From NCBI GenBank assembly GCA_965261195.1, contig OZ253455.1, positions 3,906,001 to 3,970,000 on the forward strand: a DNA stretch of 64,000 nucleotides, in the 5' to 3' direction. The notes beneath the pieces are model-generated. The model was not told the origin of the DNA. It made no database searches and saw only the letters and a list, made by a program, of their open reading frames with translations. The translations under genes were made by a program, and so were the position numbers. This document shows, one piece after another, positions 17,146 to 26,828 of this stretch. How positions within the stretch are numbered: the stretch's first letter is position 1; the number at the start of each line of letters is the position of its first letter. This DNA is from Bin87 sp965261195. GTDB taxonomy: Bacteria > Chloroflexota > Dehalococcoidia > Lucifugimonadales > UBA3495.

Positions 17146-18087
17146 CTAGGGTAGTGGGATGGGTCGTCCGGCAACAGCGGCCGCTTTGAATTCTTCCCGA
17201 GTTGCACACGCGGCGGCCAGCGCTGAGACGTGGGCGTATTGCCGGATGAGGTCTGGGGTCAGGGTGCGGCACTTCGCCAGCACGATGGATGCGGCGCTGG
17301 ATGCGGTGGCGTCGGCGTAAGCCTGTTGCAGCGCGTTAGCTTCGGCCAGCTCGGTGGCGGTGGGAGTGAATCCTTCGTTGAGGGGAGCCACCTGATTATC
17401 GAGGACACACAGAGAGCCGCTGAACCCGATGGCGCGACCCCGTTGGGCGGCGGCCAGCGTGTTGGCGGGTGTGGCGAGCAGGCCGCGGTCGGGCGCGCGC
17501 CACCAGCCGCCGAGGGCGGTGGTTCCGGTGGCCGCCGCCAGCGTAATGAGCCGTTGCATCAGGTATTGCATCAGATGGATTTCGCCGGATGGTTCGGGTC
17601 GCAGGTCCATCACCAGGTCGGCGCGTCCGAGCGTGAGGGCGCAGATACGGCTGCTGGCAGTAGCGATCTGGAATCCATCGTGGTTGCCGCGGGCGGTTTC
17701 AAGGGACGCGACGACTTCAATGGAGCCGGGCAGCAGTCCGCGCTGGCTTTCCAGCTGGCCGATGAGCGTATCGGCAGCGACGATTTGGGTTGCGGATTCC
17801 AGCCGGCTGATTACCACGCCGGCGATGCCCGGCCAGATTGCCGCTCGCAAATCTGCCAGCATCAGCTCCGGGTCAATCTGGACGAATACCTCAGCGCCGC
17901 CGGCTTTGACAGCGTCCAGGGCGGCGGCTATGCCTTCGCGGGCGGACGGTTTGTCCTGCTCGGCCACGAACTCGGCCAGGTCAAGAACCACCACGTCGGC
18001 TCCGGCCTGGGCGGCGCTGGTGACACGGGCAGAATCGGAGGCCGGGACTACCAGCCAGGAACGTCTGATTTTGTGCTGTACAGGCAT
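17146..18087 (-). CDS. HpcH/HpaI aldolase / CitE-like lyase, paralogue 3 (divergent)
   Basis: The 313-residue product starts MPVQHKIRRSWLVVPASDSA and includes VVVLDLAEFVAEQDKPSAR, VASLETARGNHDG (Glu) and LTLGRADLVMDL (Asp). The conserved Arg of the R-I/V-N motif seen in its two neighbours is replaced (VQIDP), so substrate binding may differ. I chose ATG 18087, where alignment to the paralogues begins; the frame stays open to 18207. It is the first gene of the CitE-like cluster and is divergent from the STAND gene at 18290. Confidence 0.75.
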   Translation of the reverse strand: MPVQHKIRRSWLVVPASDSARVTSAAQAGADVVVLDLAEFVAEQDKPSAREGIAAALDAVKAGGAEVFVQIDPELMLADLRAAIWPGIAGVVISRLESATQIVAADTLIGQLESQRGLLPGSIEVVASLETARGNHDGFQIATASSRICALTLGRADLVMDLRPEPSGEIHLMQYLMQRLITLAAATGTTALGGWWRAPDRGLLATPANTLAAAQRGRAIGFSGSLCVLDNQVAPLNEGFTPTATELAEANALQQAYADATASSAASIVLAKCRTLTPDLIRQYAHVSALAAACATREEFKAAAVAGRPIPLP

Positions 18088-18289
18088 AATGTTATGTAAA
18101 GAACCTGAGTCGAGACAACCCCAGGGCATTTCGTTGTATAATGCGCCACAGGTTGATACTTGACCGTTTAGAGCGTTGCTACTTAAGTACTGGCGATTGT
18201 AAAGCAACCCGATTAATGTGGCAAGGTAATCGCCATCGGCAACGCCCCGTTGCAGCTAGCCCAAACCCGAATTGCCCGCAGGTGTAATT

Positions 18290-21200
18290 GTGCCCATTGT
18301 TCCCTCACTAACCATCCTGGACTTGCCGGATAGCGGACAAGTCCAGTTACATATTACAGATACTTCCGGCGCCAGCATTGACGCCACGCCAGTGTCGTTC
18401 GCGCTGGACCTTTCAGCAGAGGAGCGCGCGGCGCTGGACTGGTACCACAACGGGTTTCAACTGGAACCCATCGGCGCGTTGGAGCGTGCGGAAGCCATTG
18501 AGTCGGCGATACGCAACCTGGGCCGAATTTTGTTCGAGAATACATTTGCCGCCGGGTCAGACGGTCGCAATCAGCTGGATGCGCTGCTCGCCGGGAACAC
18601 CCGACCGGAGCTGGTCATCGTCTCGGCGCGACCGGAGTTCCAGTCGTTGCCCTGGGAGTTGATGAACGATCCGACCCTGGGGTACTTCGTCGTCGGGTTG
18701 GCCGGAGTGTTGCGACAGGCCACGCCGGAGGTTCCCACCGATGCCGGGGAACAGCGCACCGACCACTCATTGAACGTGCTGATACTGTCGCCGTCGCCGC
18801 TGCCGGGACCGCCGCCGTCCGAGGGATCGTTGTTGTCGGAGCAAGTCGTCGTGAGGGGCAGCCTGGCTAACGCCACGGTGTCTGCGCTGGAAAGCCTCAA
18901 CCTGGAGGCGTCGCTGGACAACCCCAGACCGGCGACGCTGCCCGCATTGCGCCAACTGCTCGCACGCAACCCCGATCACTACCACATTGCCCACCTGGAC
19001 GGGGTTACGCTGGACGCGGACGGGAACCTGCTGCTCGAATCCGGCGACGGCGCGCCGGAGCCGATTGGGCCGGCAACGCTGGGCGCTGAACTGGCGGCGG
19101 CCGGTGTGAACGTGGCGCTCGTTTCCGCCGGCGCCCACCGTGGAAATACGACCTCCCAGAGTTGGGCGGGTTGCGCTCAAGCCATTGCCGGCGCCGGTGT
19201 TGCCCAGGTCGCGCTGATACCCTATGCGCTGCACGCCGATTCCGCTGAGAATGCGACGCGGGCGTTCTACACGATGCTGGCCCGCGGCAACGACGTGGCC
19301 GTGGCCGTGGCCGCGCTGCGACGCACCCTGATGGATTCCCCGGAACGCATTACGGTCAACGGCAAGCGAGTGACCTGGGACTGGCATGGGCCGGCGGTTT
19401 ATCAATCGCGGCGCTATGCTCCTGCCATTATCGCCGAGCACGAACCGGACCCGCTGGGCCCTCCGGTAATCCACTCTGAGGAAGAGGCGCCCACCGACGA
19501 TTTGCAGATTCCGCTGGCGGGGCAGTACGGCCTGGTGGGGCGAGAAGCTGAACTGAGGGAGTTGGAGCGCGCGCTGCGGTCCAATTCGGTTCTGCTGCTG
19601 TCGGGCGATACCGGGGTGGGCAAGACCGAACTGGCGCTGGGGTTGTGCCGCTGGTTCCTCAAGCCGGCCCGCGTGGCCTATCCGGGCGGCGTGTTCTATA
19701 CGGCGTTTGAGGCGTCGCATCCGGCGGGCATCGAACGGGTGGTGCATGAAATTGGCACCGCCGTGGCCGGGCTGGATTTCGCCGATTTGCCGGTCGGCCA
19801 GCAGAGGCGCTGGGTAACCGAGTACCTACAGTCGAATCCGTCGCTGCTGGTTTGGGATAACGCCGAGAACGTGGCCGGCTTTCCCGACGGGGCAGCGGGC
19901 TTGCTGGAAGAGTCCGAACTGCCGGACTTGGCCGCATTTCTGAACGAGATTACGGTGGGGCCGGCGGGCAGTTCGGCGTTGCTGCTGAGCCGCCGGCCCG
20001 ATGAAGGCTGGCTCACCACGGCCCACGCCGCGATTACGCTGAATCCGCTGACACTGCCCGACCGAGCCGCGCTGGCCGCCCAGGTGATGAGCAAGGCGGA
20101 GGTGCCGGCGTCGCGGGTGGATGCCGACTTCGCCAACCTGCTGGACATTCTGCAAGGGCATCCGCTGGCGATGCAGATTGCCATTCCGCCGGTGAAGGAT
20201 GTACCGGCGACAGTAACTCTCGGCGAGATTACGCGGCTGATGGATGAACTTGCCGAGGACAACGAACCGGGACGCAGCCCCGTGCTCACCGCGGCGATGG
20301 AATACTCATTCTCGCGAATGTCGCACCGGAATCGGACGCACCTGCCATTCATCTCGATGTTCCAGCGACGGGTGATGCTGGATGTGTTGTCGCACATTAC
20401 CGAGGAAAGTGCCTATGGGCAGGTAATGGGCGACGATTTGGGTTCGGGGGCATCGCGGGTGCTTCTGAGTCCGGAGGGGGGCACACAGTTTTCGGGACGG
20501 TCGTATTCGGGGTGCCGGACGCTGTTGCGCAATGCCATGGCCGCCGGGTTCGTGGAGCCCATTTCCCCCAGCGTGTTTCAAATCAATCCGGCGGTGCCGT
20601 GGTTCCTGGGGCGCAAGCTGGGTCGGCAGCTGTCCGGCGATGGGATCGGGCGGCTGGAGTCGGAGTTTGTACGCGTTTACGCCGACACCGCCGACTATTT
20701 TATGGAAAGTCTTTACGAGAATCAGGATGCGGGCGTTACAGCGGTGCTGGCGGAAGAGGGCAACCTGACGCAGGCGCTGGGTTTGGCGCTGGAGTACCGG
20801 CAGTGGGACAACGCACAACTGCTGATTCAGCCGCTGGCGCAGGTTTACCGGATGCAGAAGCGGTTCCCTGAGTTGCGTCGGTTGCGCGGCCAGTTGCTGG
20901 ACACCATCGGGCACAGCGCAACGGAAGCCGAAGCTAACGGAGCCGTTGAGTTCTGGCAGTATCTGCTGGGAACGGACGCGATGGAATCGGTGGAACTGCT
21001 GGATCTGGACCGGGCCGCCGGTTTCAACGAGCAGTTGCTGGCGTATCTGCTGGAGCAACCCGACGGCGAGGTTGACCCTCGTACCGCTGCCGTGTATCAC
21101 CAGAACGGACTGATTGCGACGCGGCGCGGCCAGTATGAAACCGCGTCCGAATGGCTGGAAAAGGGGCTTGAAATCATCGAAGGCGGTGAGGACCAGGAAT

Positions 21201-22054
21201 CGATTGCCGATGCCTGTTTCGCCATCGGGCAGGTCAGGCATCACCAGCGTCAGTACGGTTCGGCCAAAGAGTGGTACACCCGCGCGCTGGACATACACCA
21301 GCGGTTGCCCGACTACGAAGAGATGGTCAACGATTACCGGGCCCTGGGCGCCGTGTGCCACTTCCGGTTTGAATACGACGAAGCGCGCAGCTGGTATCAC
21401 CGCGCGCGCGAAATCGTGGAGGAAAACCGCGACGAAGAAACCGCAGTCTACATTTTCCATGCGCTGGGGACGGTAGACCATTCCGAGTACCTGTTTGAAG
21501 AGGCGCAATCGTGGTATCAGCAGGCACTGGGACTCTGCGACCGTCTGGGCATGACCGAGCAGATGGTGGTTGAGTTTCACCACCTGGGTACGCTGGCGCA
21601 GGCCCGAGGGATACCCGACGAGGCCGAAGAGTGGCTGGTTACCGCCCTGGAACACCGGGAGGAGATGGGCGATTTGCGCGGCCTCGGCGACGAGGCGCGG
21701 CAGTTGGGCGTACTGCATCACGAGCAGGGCGACCTGGCAAAGGCACAACAGTGGTACGACCGGGCGCGCCAGGCGTTTGAAGGCACTCGCGACGTGGTAC
21801 GCTCCGCTCGCACCTACGGTCAGCTGGGCGTGGTAGCCGAAGCTCAGGGCAATCTGACCGATGCGCTGGAGTGGGTGGCGCGAACCTACCAGCTGGCCGC
21901 CGACCATCAGCTGCCCATGATGGTGCAGGTGAAGGCTCACTTGGGCCGGTTGCGGGAAAAAATGGGCAACGAGGCGTTTCGGGAATGGTGGCACGACAAC
22001 ATTGGCGCCGAACCACCCGAAGACCTGGAAGTAGATACCAGCCAAATCCTCTAA
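18290..22054 (+). CDS. STAND (NB-ARC-type) ATPase with degenerate CHAT-like domain and TPRs
   Basis: The protein is about 1254 residues. Residues about 80-370 have the fold pattern of a CHAT protease-like domain, but both catalytic positions look lost: HIAHLDGVTLD stands where GHG is expected, and ALVSAGAHRG where SAC is expected. An NB-ARC/STAND module follows: Walker A SGDTGVGKTELAL near 440, Walker B LLVWDNAE near 517, SALLLSRRP, and the GxP-like GHPLAMQIA near 625. The C-terminal 300 residues are tetratricopeptide repeats (QYGSAKEWYTRALDIH, EEAQSWYQQALGLC). Such proteins are signal-responsive oligomerising switches, often in defence or regulation. GTG 18290 follows AGGTG; a TTG lies at 18272. 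The next gene starts 30 bp downstream. Confidence 0.8.
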   Translation: MPIVPSLTILDLPDSGQVQLHITDTSGASIDATPVSFALDLSAEERAALDWYHNGFQLEPIGALERAEAIESAIRNLGRILFENTFAAGSDGRNQLDALLAGNTRPELVIVSARPEFQSLPWELMNDPTLGYFVVGLAGVLRQATPEVPTDAGEQRTDHSLNVLILSPSPLPGPPPSEGSLLSEQVVVRGSLANATVSALESLNLEASLDNPRPATLPALRQLLARNPDHYHIAHLDGVTLDADGNLLLESGDGAPEPIGPATLGAELAAAGVNVALVSAGAHRGNTTSQSWAGCAQAIAGAGVAQVALIPYALHADSAENATRAFYTMLARGNDVAVAVAALRRTLMDSPERITVNGKRVTWDWHGPAVYQSRRYAPAIIAEHEPDPLGPPVIHSEEEAPTDDLQIPLAGQYGLVGREAELRELERALRSNSVLLLSGDTGVGKTELALGLCRWFLKPARVAYPGGVFYTAFEASHPAGIERVVHEIGTAVAGLDFADLPVGQQRRWVTEYLQSNPSLLVWDNAENVAGFPDGAAGLLEESELPDLAAFLNEITVGPAGSSALLLSRRPDEGWLTTAHAAITLNPLTLPDRAALAAQVMSKAEVPASRVDADFANLLDILQGHPLAMQIAIPPVKDVPATVTLGEITRLMDELAEDNEPGRSPVLTAAMEYSFSRMSHRNRTHLPFISMFQRRVMLDVLSHITEESAYGQVMGDDLGSGASRVLLSPEGGTQFSGRSYSGCRTLLRNAMAAGFVEPISPSVFQINPAVPWFLGRKLGRQLSGDGIGRLESEFVRVYADTADYFMESLYENQDAGVTAVLAEEGNLTQALGLALEYRQWDNAQLLIQPLAQVYRMQKRFPELRRLRGQLLDTIGHSATEAEANGAVEFWQYLLGTDAMESVELLDLDRAAGFNEQLLAYLLEQPDGEVDPRTAAVYHQNGLIATRRGQYETASEWLEKGLEIIEGGEDQESIADACFAIGQVRHHQRQYGSAKEWYTRALDIHQRLPDYEEMVNDYRALGAVCHFRFEYDEARSWYHRAREIVEENRDEETAVYIFHALGTVDHSEYLFEEAQSWYQQALGLCDRLGMTEQMVVEFHHLGTLAQARGIPDEAEEWLVTALEHREEMGDLRGLGDEARQLGVLHHEQGDLAKAQQWYDRARQAFEGTRDVVRSARTYGQLGVVAEAQGNLTDALEWVARTYQLAADHQLPMMVQVKAHLGRLREKMGNEAFREWWHDNIGAEPPEDLEVDTSQIL

Positions 22055-22084
22055 ACCGACGGCAAGCACACGGAGGGCAAGGTC

Positions 22085-24076
22085 ATGGCATTGGTCAGAC
22101 TGGAAATCAGCGCGCGACGGGCGTTCGCCAATGGCGAAACATTCGGCGACGTGGGCCGATACGAACAACTGGACGGCGTGGCGCATTTCGCGGCGGACCC
22201 GACCAACCCGGAGAATACCGCCGTGGCGGACATCGCCCTGGCGCCGCGCAACGCAGCAGGCAACGTGGAGTTTTCGGCCGACTTTCGCATCATCAAGCCG
22301 GTGGACGCCGACCACGGCAACGGCCGGCTGCTGCTGGACGTGCTCAATCGCGGCAAGGAGCTGGCGCTCAAGAATATCAACAGCTCTCCCGATGCGCCGC
22401 CCGACGCCGACCCCCACCCGGGCAACGGCTTTATGATGCGCCACGGCTACAGCCTGGTCTGGTGCGGCTGGCAACACGACGTGCCCAACACTCCGGGCCT
22501 GCTGCGTTGCAATGTTCCCGACGCCATCAACGCTGACGGCACGCCGGTGGCCGGTCGCATCGTGATTTCCTTCCAGCCGACCGCGGCAACCAACGTGCAG
22601 TTTTTGTCCGACCGGGACCATCAGCCCTACCCCACCAACCACCTGGAAAGCTGGGAGTCGGTACTGACGGTGCAGGACCACGAGGATGGCCCGGAAAATA
22701 TCATCCCCCGCGAGCGCTGGGCATTCGCACGCCTGGTTGACGGCCGGCGGATTCCCGACGCTTCGCATATCACCATGGACGGCGGGTTCGAGGCCGGCAA
22801 GGTGTATCGGGTGCTGTACGAAACGTCCCATGCGCCGGTGGTGGGTCTGGGAATGCTGGCCACGCGGGACATTGTGTCGTGGCTGCGTTACGACTCAACC
22901 GACGCCGCCGGCGCCGCCAACCCGCTGTTTGGGGCCATCGGACGCGCCTACGCCTACGGTCGCAGCCAAAGCGGGCGCTTCCTGCGTCAGATGCTGCATT
23001 GCGGCCTGAACGCCGACGAGTCCGGCCGGGTGGTTTTCGAGGGGATGCTGCCCAATGTCGCCGGCGGCAAGATGGGCGAGTTCAACGTCAGGTTCGGGCA
23101 GCCGTCGAGCCTGTCGAACCGCAGCGTGAATAACGTGCCGCCCCACCTGGACATGGAACCGGACGGTTCGGATGGCATCCTGACCGGGCTGATGAAGCGG
23201 GGGCTGGCGCCCAGGATTATTTACACCAACACGTCGTCGGAGTATTGGGGCGGCCACGGCGCGCTGGCCCACGTCAGCGCCGACGGCAGTACCGACGTTG
23301 AGCCGCCGGACATGGTGCGTTCCTGGCTGTTCTGCGGTACGCAGCACGGGCCGGCCAATCTGCCATTGTCCGATACCAACCCGGACACCGGTGCGCGGGG
23401 GACACAGGCGTTGAACTACGTGGATTATCGTCCGCTGATGCGTGCGGCGCTGGTGCATCTGGACCAGTGGGTTACCCATGGGCAGGAACCGCCGGGCAAT
23501 CGGTATCCCAACCACGCTGACGAGAGCATCGTGCCGGCCCAGCAGCTGGGCGAGCTGTTCCGCGCCATTCCCGGCGTAGAATTCCCCGAGCAGCTCAAGA
23601 CCATGCGGCGGCTGGATTTCGGTCCCGAGCGCACGGCGCCGACGCAGATTCCGCCAGTGGTGGGAGAACCGCTGCCGTCGCTGGTGTCGGCGGTGGACGC
23701 CGACGGCAACGAAGTGGGCGGCATCCGCCTGCCGGCGGTGTCGGTTCCCCTGGCAACCTACGCCGGATGGAACGTGCGGCATCCCGACATCGGCGGAGCC
23801 GGACAGGTGCTGGCGCCGGGCGGTACGGTGGTGGGTTGCGCGATTCCCTTCGCCGTTACGCGCGCGGAGCGGGCAGCATCCGGGGATCCGAGGCCGTCCA
23901 TCGAGGAACGGTACGCTTCGCGGGATGAATACCTGGCGCGGGTGCGCGAGGCTGCGGAGGGTCTGGTGTCCGAGGGTTATCTGCTGGCTGAGGATGTGGA
24001 CGTGCTGATAGGGCAGGGGGGCGAGGTGTACGATGCTATTGTGGGCGCGCGGGAGGCGGTGGCGGCGGATGACTGA
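22085..24076 (+). CDS. Alpha/beta hydrolase domain-containing protein
   Basis: The 663-residue product matches the large bacterial alpha/beta hydrolase family with a long N-terminal beta-rich region (RLEISARRAFANGETFGDVG, then GRLLLDVLNRGKELAL) and the nucleophile elbow AYGRSQSGRFLRQML near residue 305. Members are thought to act on esters or amides; the substrate is unknown and no signal peptide is visible, so it is probably cytoplasmic. GGAGG precedes the ATG. It lies 30 bp after the STAND gene and overlaps the small gene downstream by 8 bases, so all three are probably co-transcribed. Confidence 0.83.
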   Translation: MALVRLEISARRAFANGETFGDVGRYEQLDGVAHFAADPTNPENTAVADIALAPRNAAGNVEFSADFRIIKPVDADHGNGRLLLDVLNRGKELALKNINSSPDAPPDADPHPGNGFMMRHGYSLVWCGWQHDVPNTPGLLRCNVPDAINADGTPVAGRIVISFQPTAATNVQFLSDRDHQPYPTNHLESWESVLTVQDHEDGPENIIPRERWAFARLVDGRRIPDASHITMDGGFEAGKVYRVLYETSHAPVVGLGMLATRDIVSWLRYDSTDAAGAANPLFGAIGRAYAYGRSQSGRFLRQMLHCGLNADESGRVVFEGMLPNVAGGKMGEFNVRFGQPSSLSNRSVNNVPPHLDMEPDGSDGILTGLMKRGLAPRIIYTNTSSEYWGGHGALAHVSADGSTDVEPPDMVRSWLFCGTQHGPANLPLSDTNPDTGARGTQALNYVDYRPLMRAALVHLDQWVTHGQEPPGNRYPNHADESIVPAQQLGELFRAIPGVEFPEQLKTMRRLDFGPERTAPTQIPPVVGEPLPSLVSAVDADGNEVGGIRLPAVSVPLATYAGWNVRHPDIGGAGQVLAPGGTVVGCAIPFAVTRAERAASGDPRPSIEERYASRDEYLARVREAAEGLVSEGYLLAEDVDVLIGQGGEVYDAIVGAREAVAADD

Positions 24077-24293
24077 AGCGGGGTCGAATCTTGAGGAGAT
24101 TGTCTTTGACGTAACCGAAGCCGTTGAGGGTGGTTATGATGCTAAAGCACAGGGGTACGGCATTTTCACCCAGGGGCAAGATTGGGCCAATTTGAAGTAT
24201 ATGGTGAAGGACGCCGTGCTGTGCCACTTCGATGACGACACCGCTCCCCAGAGCATCAGGCTGAGCCTATTGGACCAACCAGAATTGAGTTGA
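24069..24293 (+). CDS. Small HicB-like protein (often labelled 2-oxoisovalerate dehydrogenase)
   Basis: The 74-residue product has the layout of the small HicB-like fold: EIVFDVTEAVEGGYDAKAQG, GYGIFTQGQDWANLKYMVKD, AVLCHFDDD. Databases often mislabel these as a 2-oxoisovalerate dehydrogenase subunit. The ATG overlaps the end of the hydrolase gene (ATGACTGA). No HicA-type toxin gene is adjacent, so an antitoxin role is only a possibility. The 24294-24427 gap contains a short GGGAGAGGGG repeat. Confidence 0.72.
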   Translation: MTEAGSNLEEIVFDVTEAVEGGYDAKAQGYGIFTQGQDWANLKYMVKDAVLCHFDDDTAPQSIRLSLLDQPELS

Positions 24294-24427
24294 CGGAATG
24301 AACGCCCTCACCATAATCCTCTCTCTCTGGGAGAGGGGACTATTGAATGAAAGACCGGGGCAGTCACGCCAATCTCAGCAATTCATGGTTTCAAAAGATT
24401 TGGACTACTAGATTGGAGAGGTAAATT

Positions 24428-25270
24428 ATGTCCGTTGGCACTTCGATACCACTGCCGGCTTACACGCTGGACCCGGCATTTATGGCGCGCACTGCCGAAT
24501 CGCTGGGATTTGAGTCGATCTGGTACGCAGAGCACCCGGTTTTGCCGGTGCAGAGCGCGAGCCAGTTTCCGTCGGGCGGGGAGATTCCCTGGACTTACGC
24601 CCACTTTGCCGACCCGTACATCGCGTTGGCCCGGGCATCGGGAGCGACCAGCACCATCAAGCTGGGTACGGGCATTACGCTGGTGCCGGAACGCAACCCG
24701 TTGATGCTGGCCAAGGAGATTGCCACGCTGGACCGCATCAGCGGTGGACGGTTCATGTTTGGCATCGGCGCCGGCTGGAACCGGGAGGAAACCGAGATGT
24801 TCGGCGGGGATTTCGACCATCGCTGGACGCAGACTCGTGAGGCGGTGGCGGTGATGAAGGAGCTGTGGACGAAGGACGAGGCGGAATTTCACGGTACCTA
24901 CTACGACTTCCCTCTGGTGAAATCCAACCCCAAGCCGGTGCAACAGCCCCATCCGCCGGTAATCCTGGGTGGTTTGGCCCGTCGCGTACTGCAACGCGTG
25001 GCCACTTGGGGCGATGGCTGGCTGCCCAACCGGATTACGCCGTCCGAGGTGGAAGACAGCCGGAAGCAGCTGGACGAGCTGGCGACGGCCCGTGGTCGCG
25101 ACCCGCAGTCGCTGACGATTACGGTGTACGGGCAAGCTCCCGACGGCCAACTGGTGCAGGACTTGCTGAACGCTGGCGCCAACCGGGTGGTGGTGCGTCC
25201 TGAACACTGCGACACCGAAGAGGAGATGGCGAATCAGCTGGAGCGCATGGCTGAGGCCGTAATTCGTTAA
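24428..25270 (+). CDS. LLM-class F420-dependent oxidoreductase
   Basis: The 280-residue TIM-barrel protein contains the usual segments of luciferase-like monooxygenases of the F420-using branch: LGFESIWYAEHPVLP, KLGTGITLVPERNPL, TLDRISGGRFMFGIGAGWN and GDGWLPNRITPSEVED. It should use F420 (or FMN) to oxidise or reduce an unidentified organic substrate. It is preceded by GGAGAGG. Many paralogues of this family are typical of marine SAR202 Chloroflexi, one reason for the suggested taxonomy. The next gene starts 104 bp downstream. Confidence 0.88.
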   Translation: MSVGTSIPLPAYTLDPAFMARTAESLGFESIWYAEHPVLPVQSASQFPSGGEIPWTYAHFADPYIALARASGATSTIKLGTGITLVPERNPLMLAKEIATLDRISGGRFMFGIGAGWNREETEMFGGDFDHRWTQTREAVAVMKELWTKDEAEFHGTYYDFPLVKSNPKPVQQPHPPVILGGLARRVLQRVATWGDGWLPNRITPSEVEDSRKQLDELATARGRDPQSLTITVYGQAPDGQLVQDLLNAGANRVVVRPEHCDTEEEMANQLERMAEAVIR

Positions 25271-25374
25271 CCGGGTGTTGCCCAACCGCCGTCCGCGCGG
25301 CGCTATCGCATCAACCACACCACGACCCTCACCGCAACATCCACCCGCAACATCCACGAGGCATTGGGGAGTTT

Positions 25375-26727
25375 ATGGACCGCACGACCGAGTTGCTCAG
25401 TTCTTACGCCTGTAACCTGACCTACGAAGACCTACCGCCGGCCGTAGTACACCAGGTTAAGCGCACCGTGGCCGACACTTTGGGTTGCGCGATTGGCGGC
25501 TATCTGAGCGAACCAGCCAAAATCGCCCGACGGCTGGCGGGAGACATCACCAGCGGTTCACCGTCTCGAATCCTGGGCACCAGCGACTACTCATCGCTGG
25601 ACATGGCAGGGTTCGCCAACGGTGTGATGGTACGGTATCTGGATTGCAACGACTCCTACTTTTCGCCGGGCGGCGGGCATCCCAGCGACATGATTCCGGC
25701 GGCGCTGGCGGTGGCCGACAGCGTGGGCGCCGACGGACGCACGGTGATTACCGCCATTACGCTGGCCTATGAGGTGTTTTGCCGGATCGCCGACCAGGTG
25801 CCGGCGAACCAGTGGGATCAGGGCATATTCAGCGTCATTGGGGCCGCCTGCGCCGCCGGCAAGGTGCTGGGGCTGGACGAAGAGCAGATGGGCAACGCCA
25901 TTTCGCTGGCGGCGGTGCCGAACATCCCGCTGCGCGTCACGCGCATGGGCGAGCTGTCGATGTGGAAGGGCTGCGCCGCCGCCGCTGCCACGCGTTCCGG
26001 TATCTTTGCGGCTCAGCTGGCGGCTGGCGGCATGACGGGGCCCTTCGAGCCGTTCACCGGTCGCCACGGGCTTGAGGAGCAGGCGATTGGCTATCCGGTG
26101 CAGATTGCAGCGATGGGCGGCGGAGCTGAACCGTTCCGCATATCCGATACGATTTTCAAGTTCTATCCGTCGCAAATCCACACGCAGGCCCCGATTGACC
26201 TGGCCATCCAGCTCAGCGAGCGGGTCAACATCGAGGACATCGCCGCCATCAAGATACAGTCCTATCAGTCGGCGGTGAGCAGCGCGTCCACGGAACCGGA
26301 GAAGTGGGACCCGCAGACCCGTGAAACCGCCGACCACAGCATACCGTTTCTGACGGCGGTTGGATTGCGCGACGGCGCCGTTACGCCGGCAACCTTTGCC
26401 GCCGACCGCATCGCCGAGCCGGGGCTGCGCACCATCATCAACAAGATGCAGATCATTGAAAACGCCGAATTCACGGAGCGTTATCCAGCCGAGTACAACT
26501 GTCGCATCGAGATTATCAAGCGCAATAGTCAGACCGAGGTTGCCGCCACCAGCTTCCCCAAGGGGCATGGTCGCAATCCGCTGAGCGATGCCGACGTGGA
26601 CGCCAAGTTTCGCCGGCTGGCTTGTCCCACCATCACGGAGCAGCAGTGCGAGCAGGCCCTGGAATTAATCTGGTCACTGGAGAATCTGCCCAATATGGAA
26701 GGAATTTTCGACAGTCTGGTCGTCTGA
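25375..26727 (+). CDS. MmgE/PrpD family protein
   Basis: The 450-residue protein contains the family landmarks RTVADTLGCAIGGYLSEP near the N-terminus, VMVRYLDCNDSYFSPGGGHP, and FKFYPSQIHTQAPIDLAIQL. Founding members dehydrate 2-methylcitrate; others act on itaconate or related acids, and the substrate here cannot be assigned. GGGGAG precedes the ATG. The context (LLM oxidoreductase, hydrolase, lyases) suggests catabolism of organic acids. Confidence 0.88.
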   Translation: MDRTTELLSSYACNLTYEDLPPAVVHQVKRTVADTLGCAIGGYLSEPAKIARRLAGDITSGSPSRILGTSDYSSLDMAGFANGVMVRYLDCNDSYFSPGGGHPSDMIPAALAVADSVGADGRTVITAITLAYEVFCRIADQVPANQWDQGIFSVIGAACAAGKVLGLDEEQMGNAISLAAVPNIPLRVTRMGELSMWKGCAAAAATRSGIFAAQLAAGGMTGPFEPFTGRHGLEEQAIGYPVQIAAMGGGAEPFRISDTIFKFYPSQIHTQAPIDLAIQLSERVNIEDIAAIKIQSYQSAVSSASTEPEKWDPQTRETADHSIPFLTAVGLRDGAVTPATFAADRIAEPGLRTIINKMQIIENAEFTERYPAEYNCRIEIIKRNSQTEVAATSFPKGHGRNPLSDADVDAKFRRLACPTITEQQCEQALELIWSLENLPNMEGIFDSLVV

Positions 26728-26828
26728 TCAGTGAATCCGATTCCGCGGGTGGGGCGTACAACTAAACAATACAAGCCAATATCAGTAAACACGCGATTGT
26801 ACCAACCGACCCACCCGGTGGAGGGGCC

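Noticed and set aside
20306..22831. 841-codon open frame antisense to the STAND and hydrolase genes
   Set aside because: It mirrors the codon structure of the plus-strand genes in GC-rich DNA, has no domain motifs and spans the junction of two real genes.
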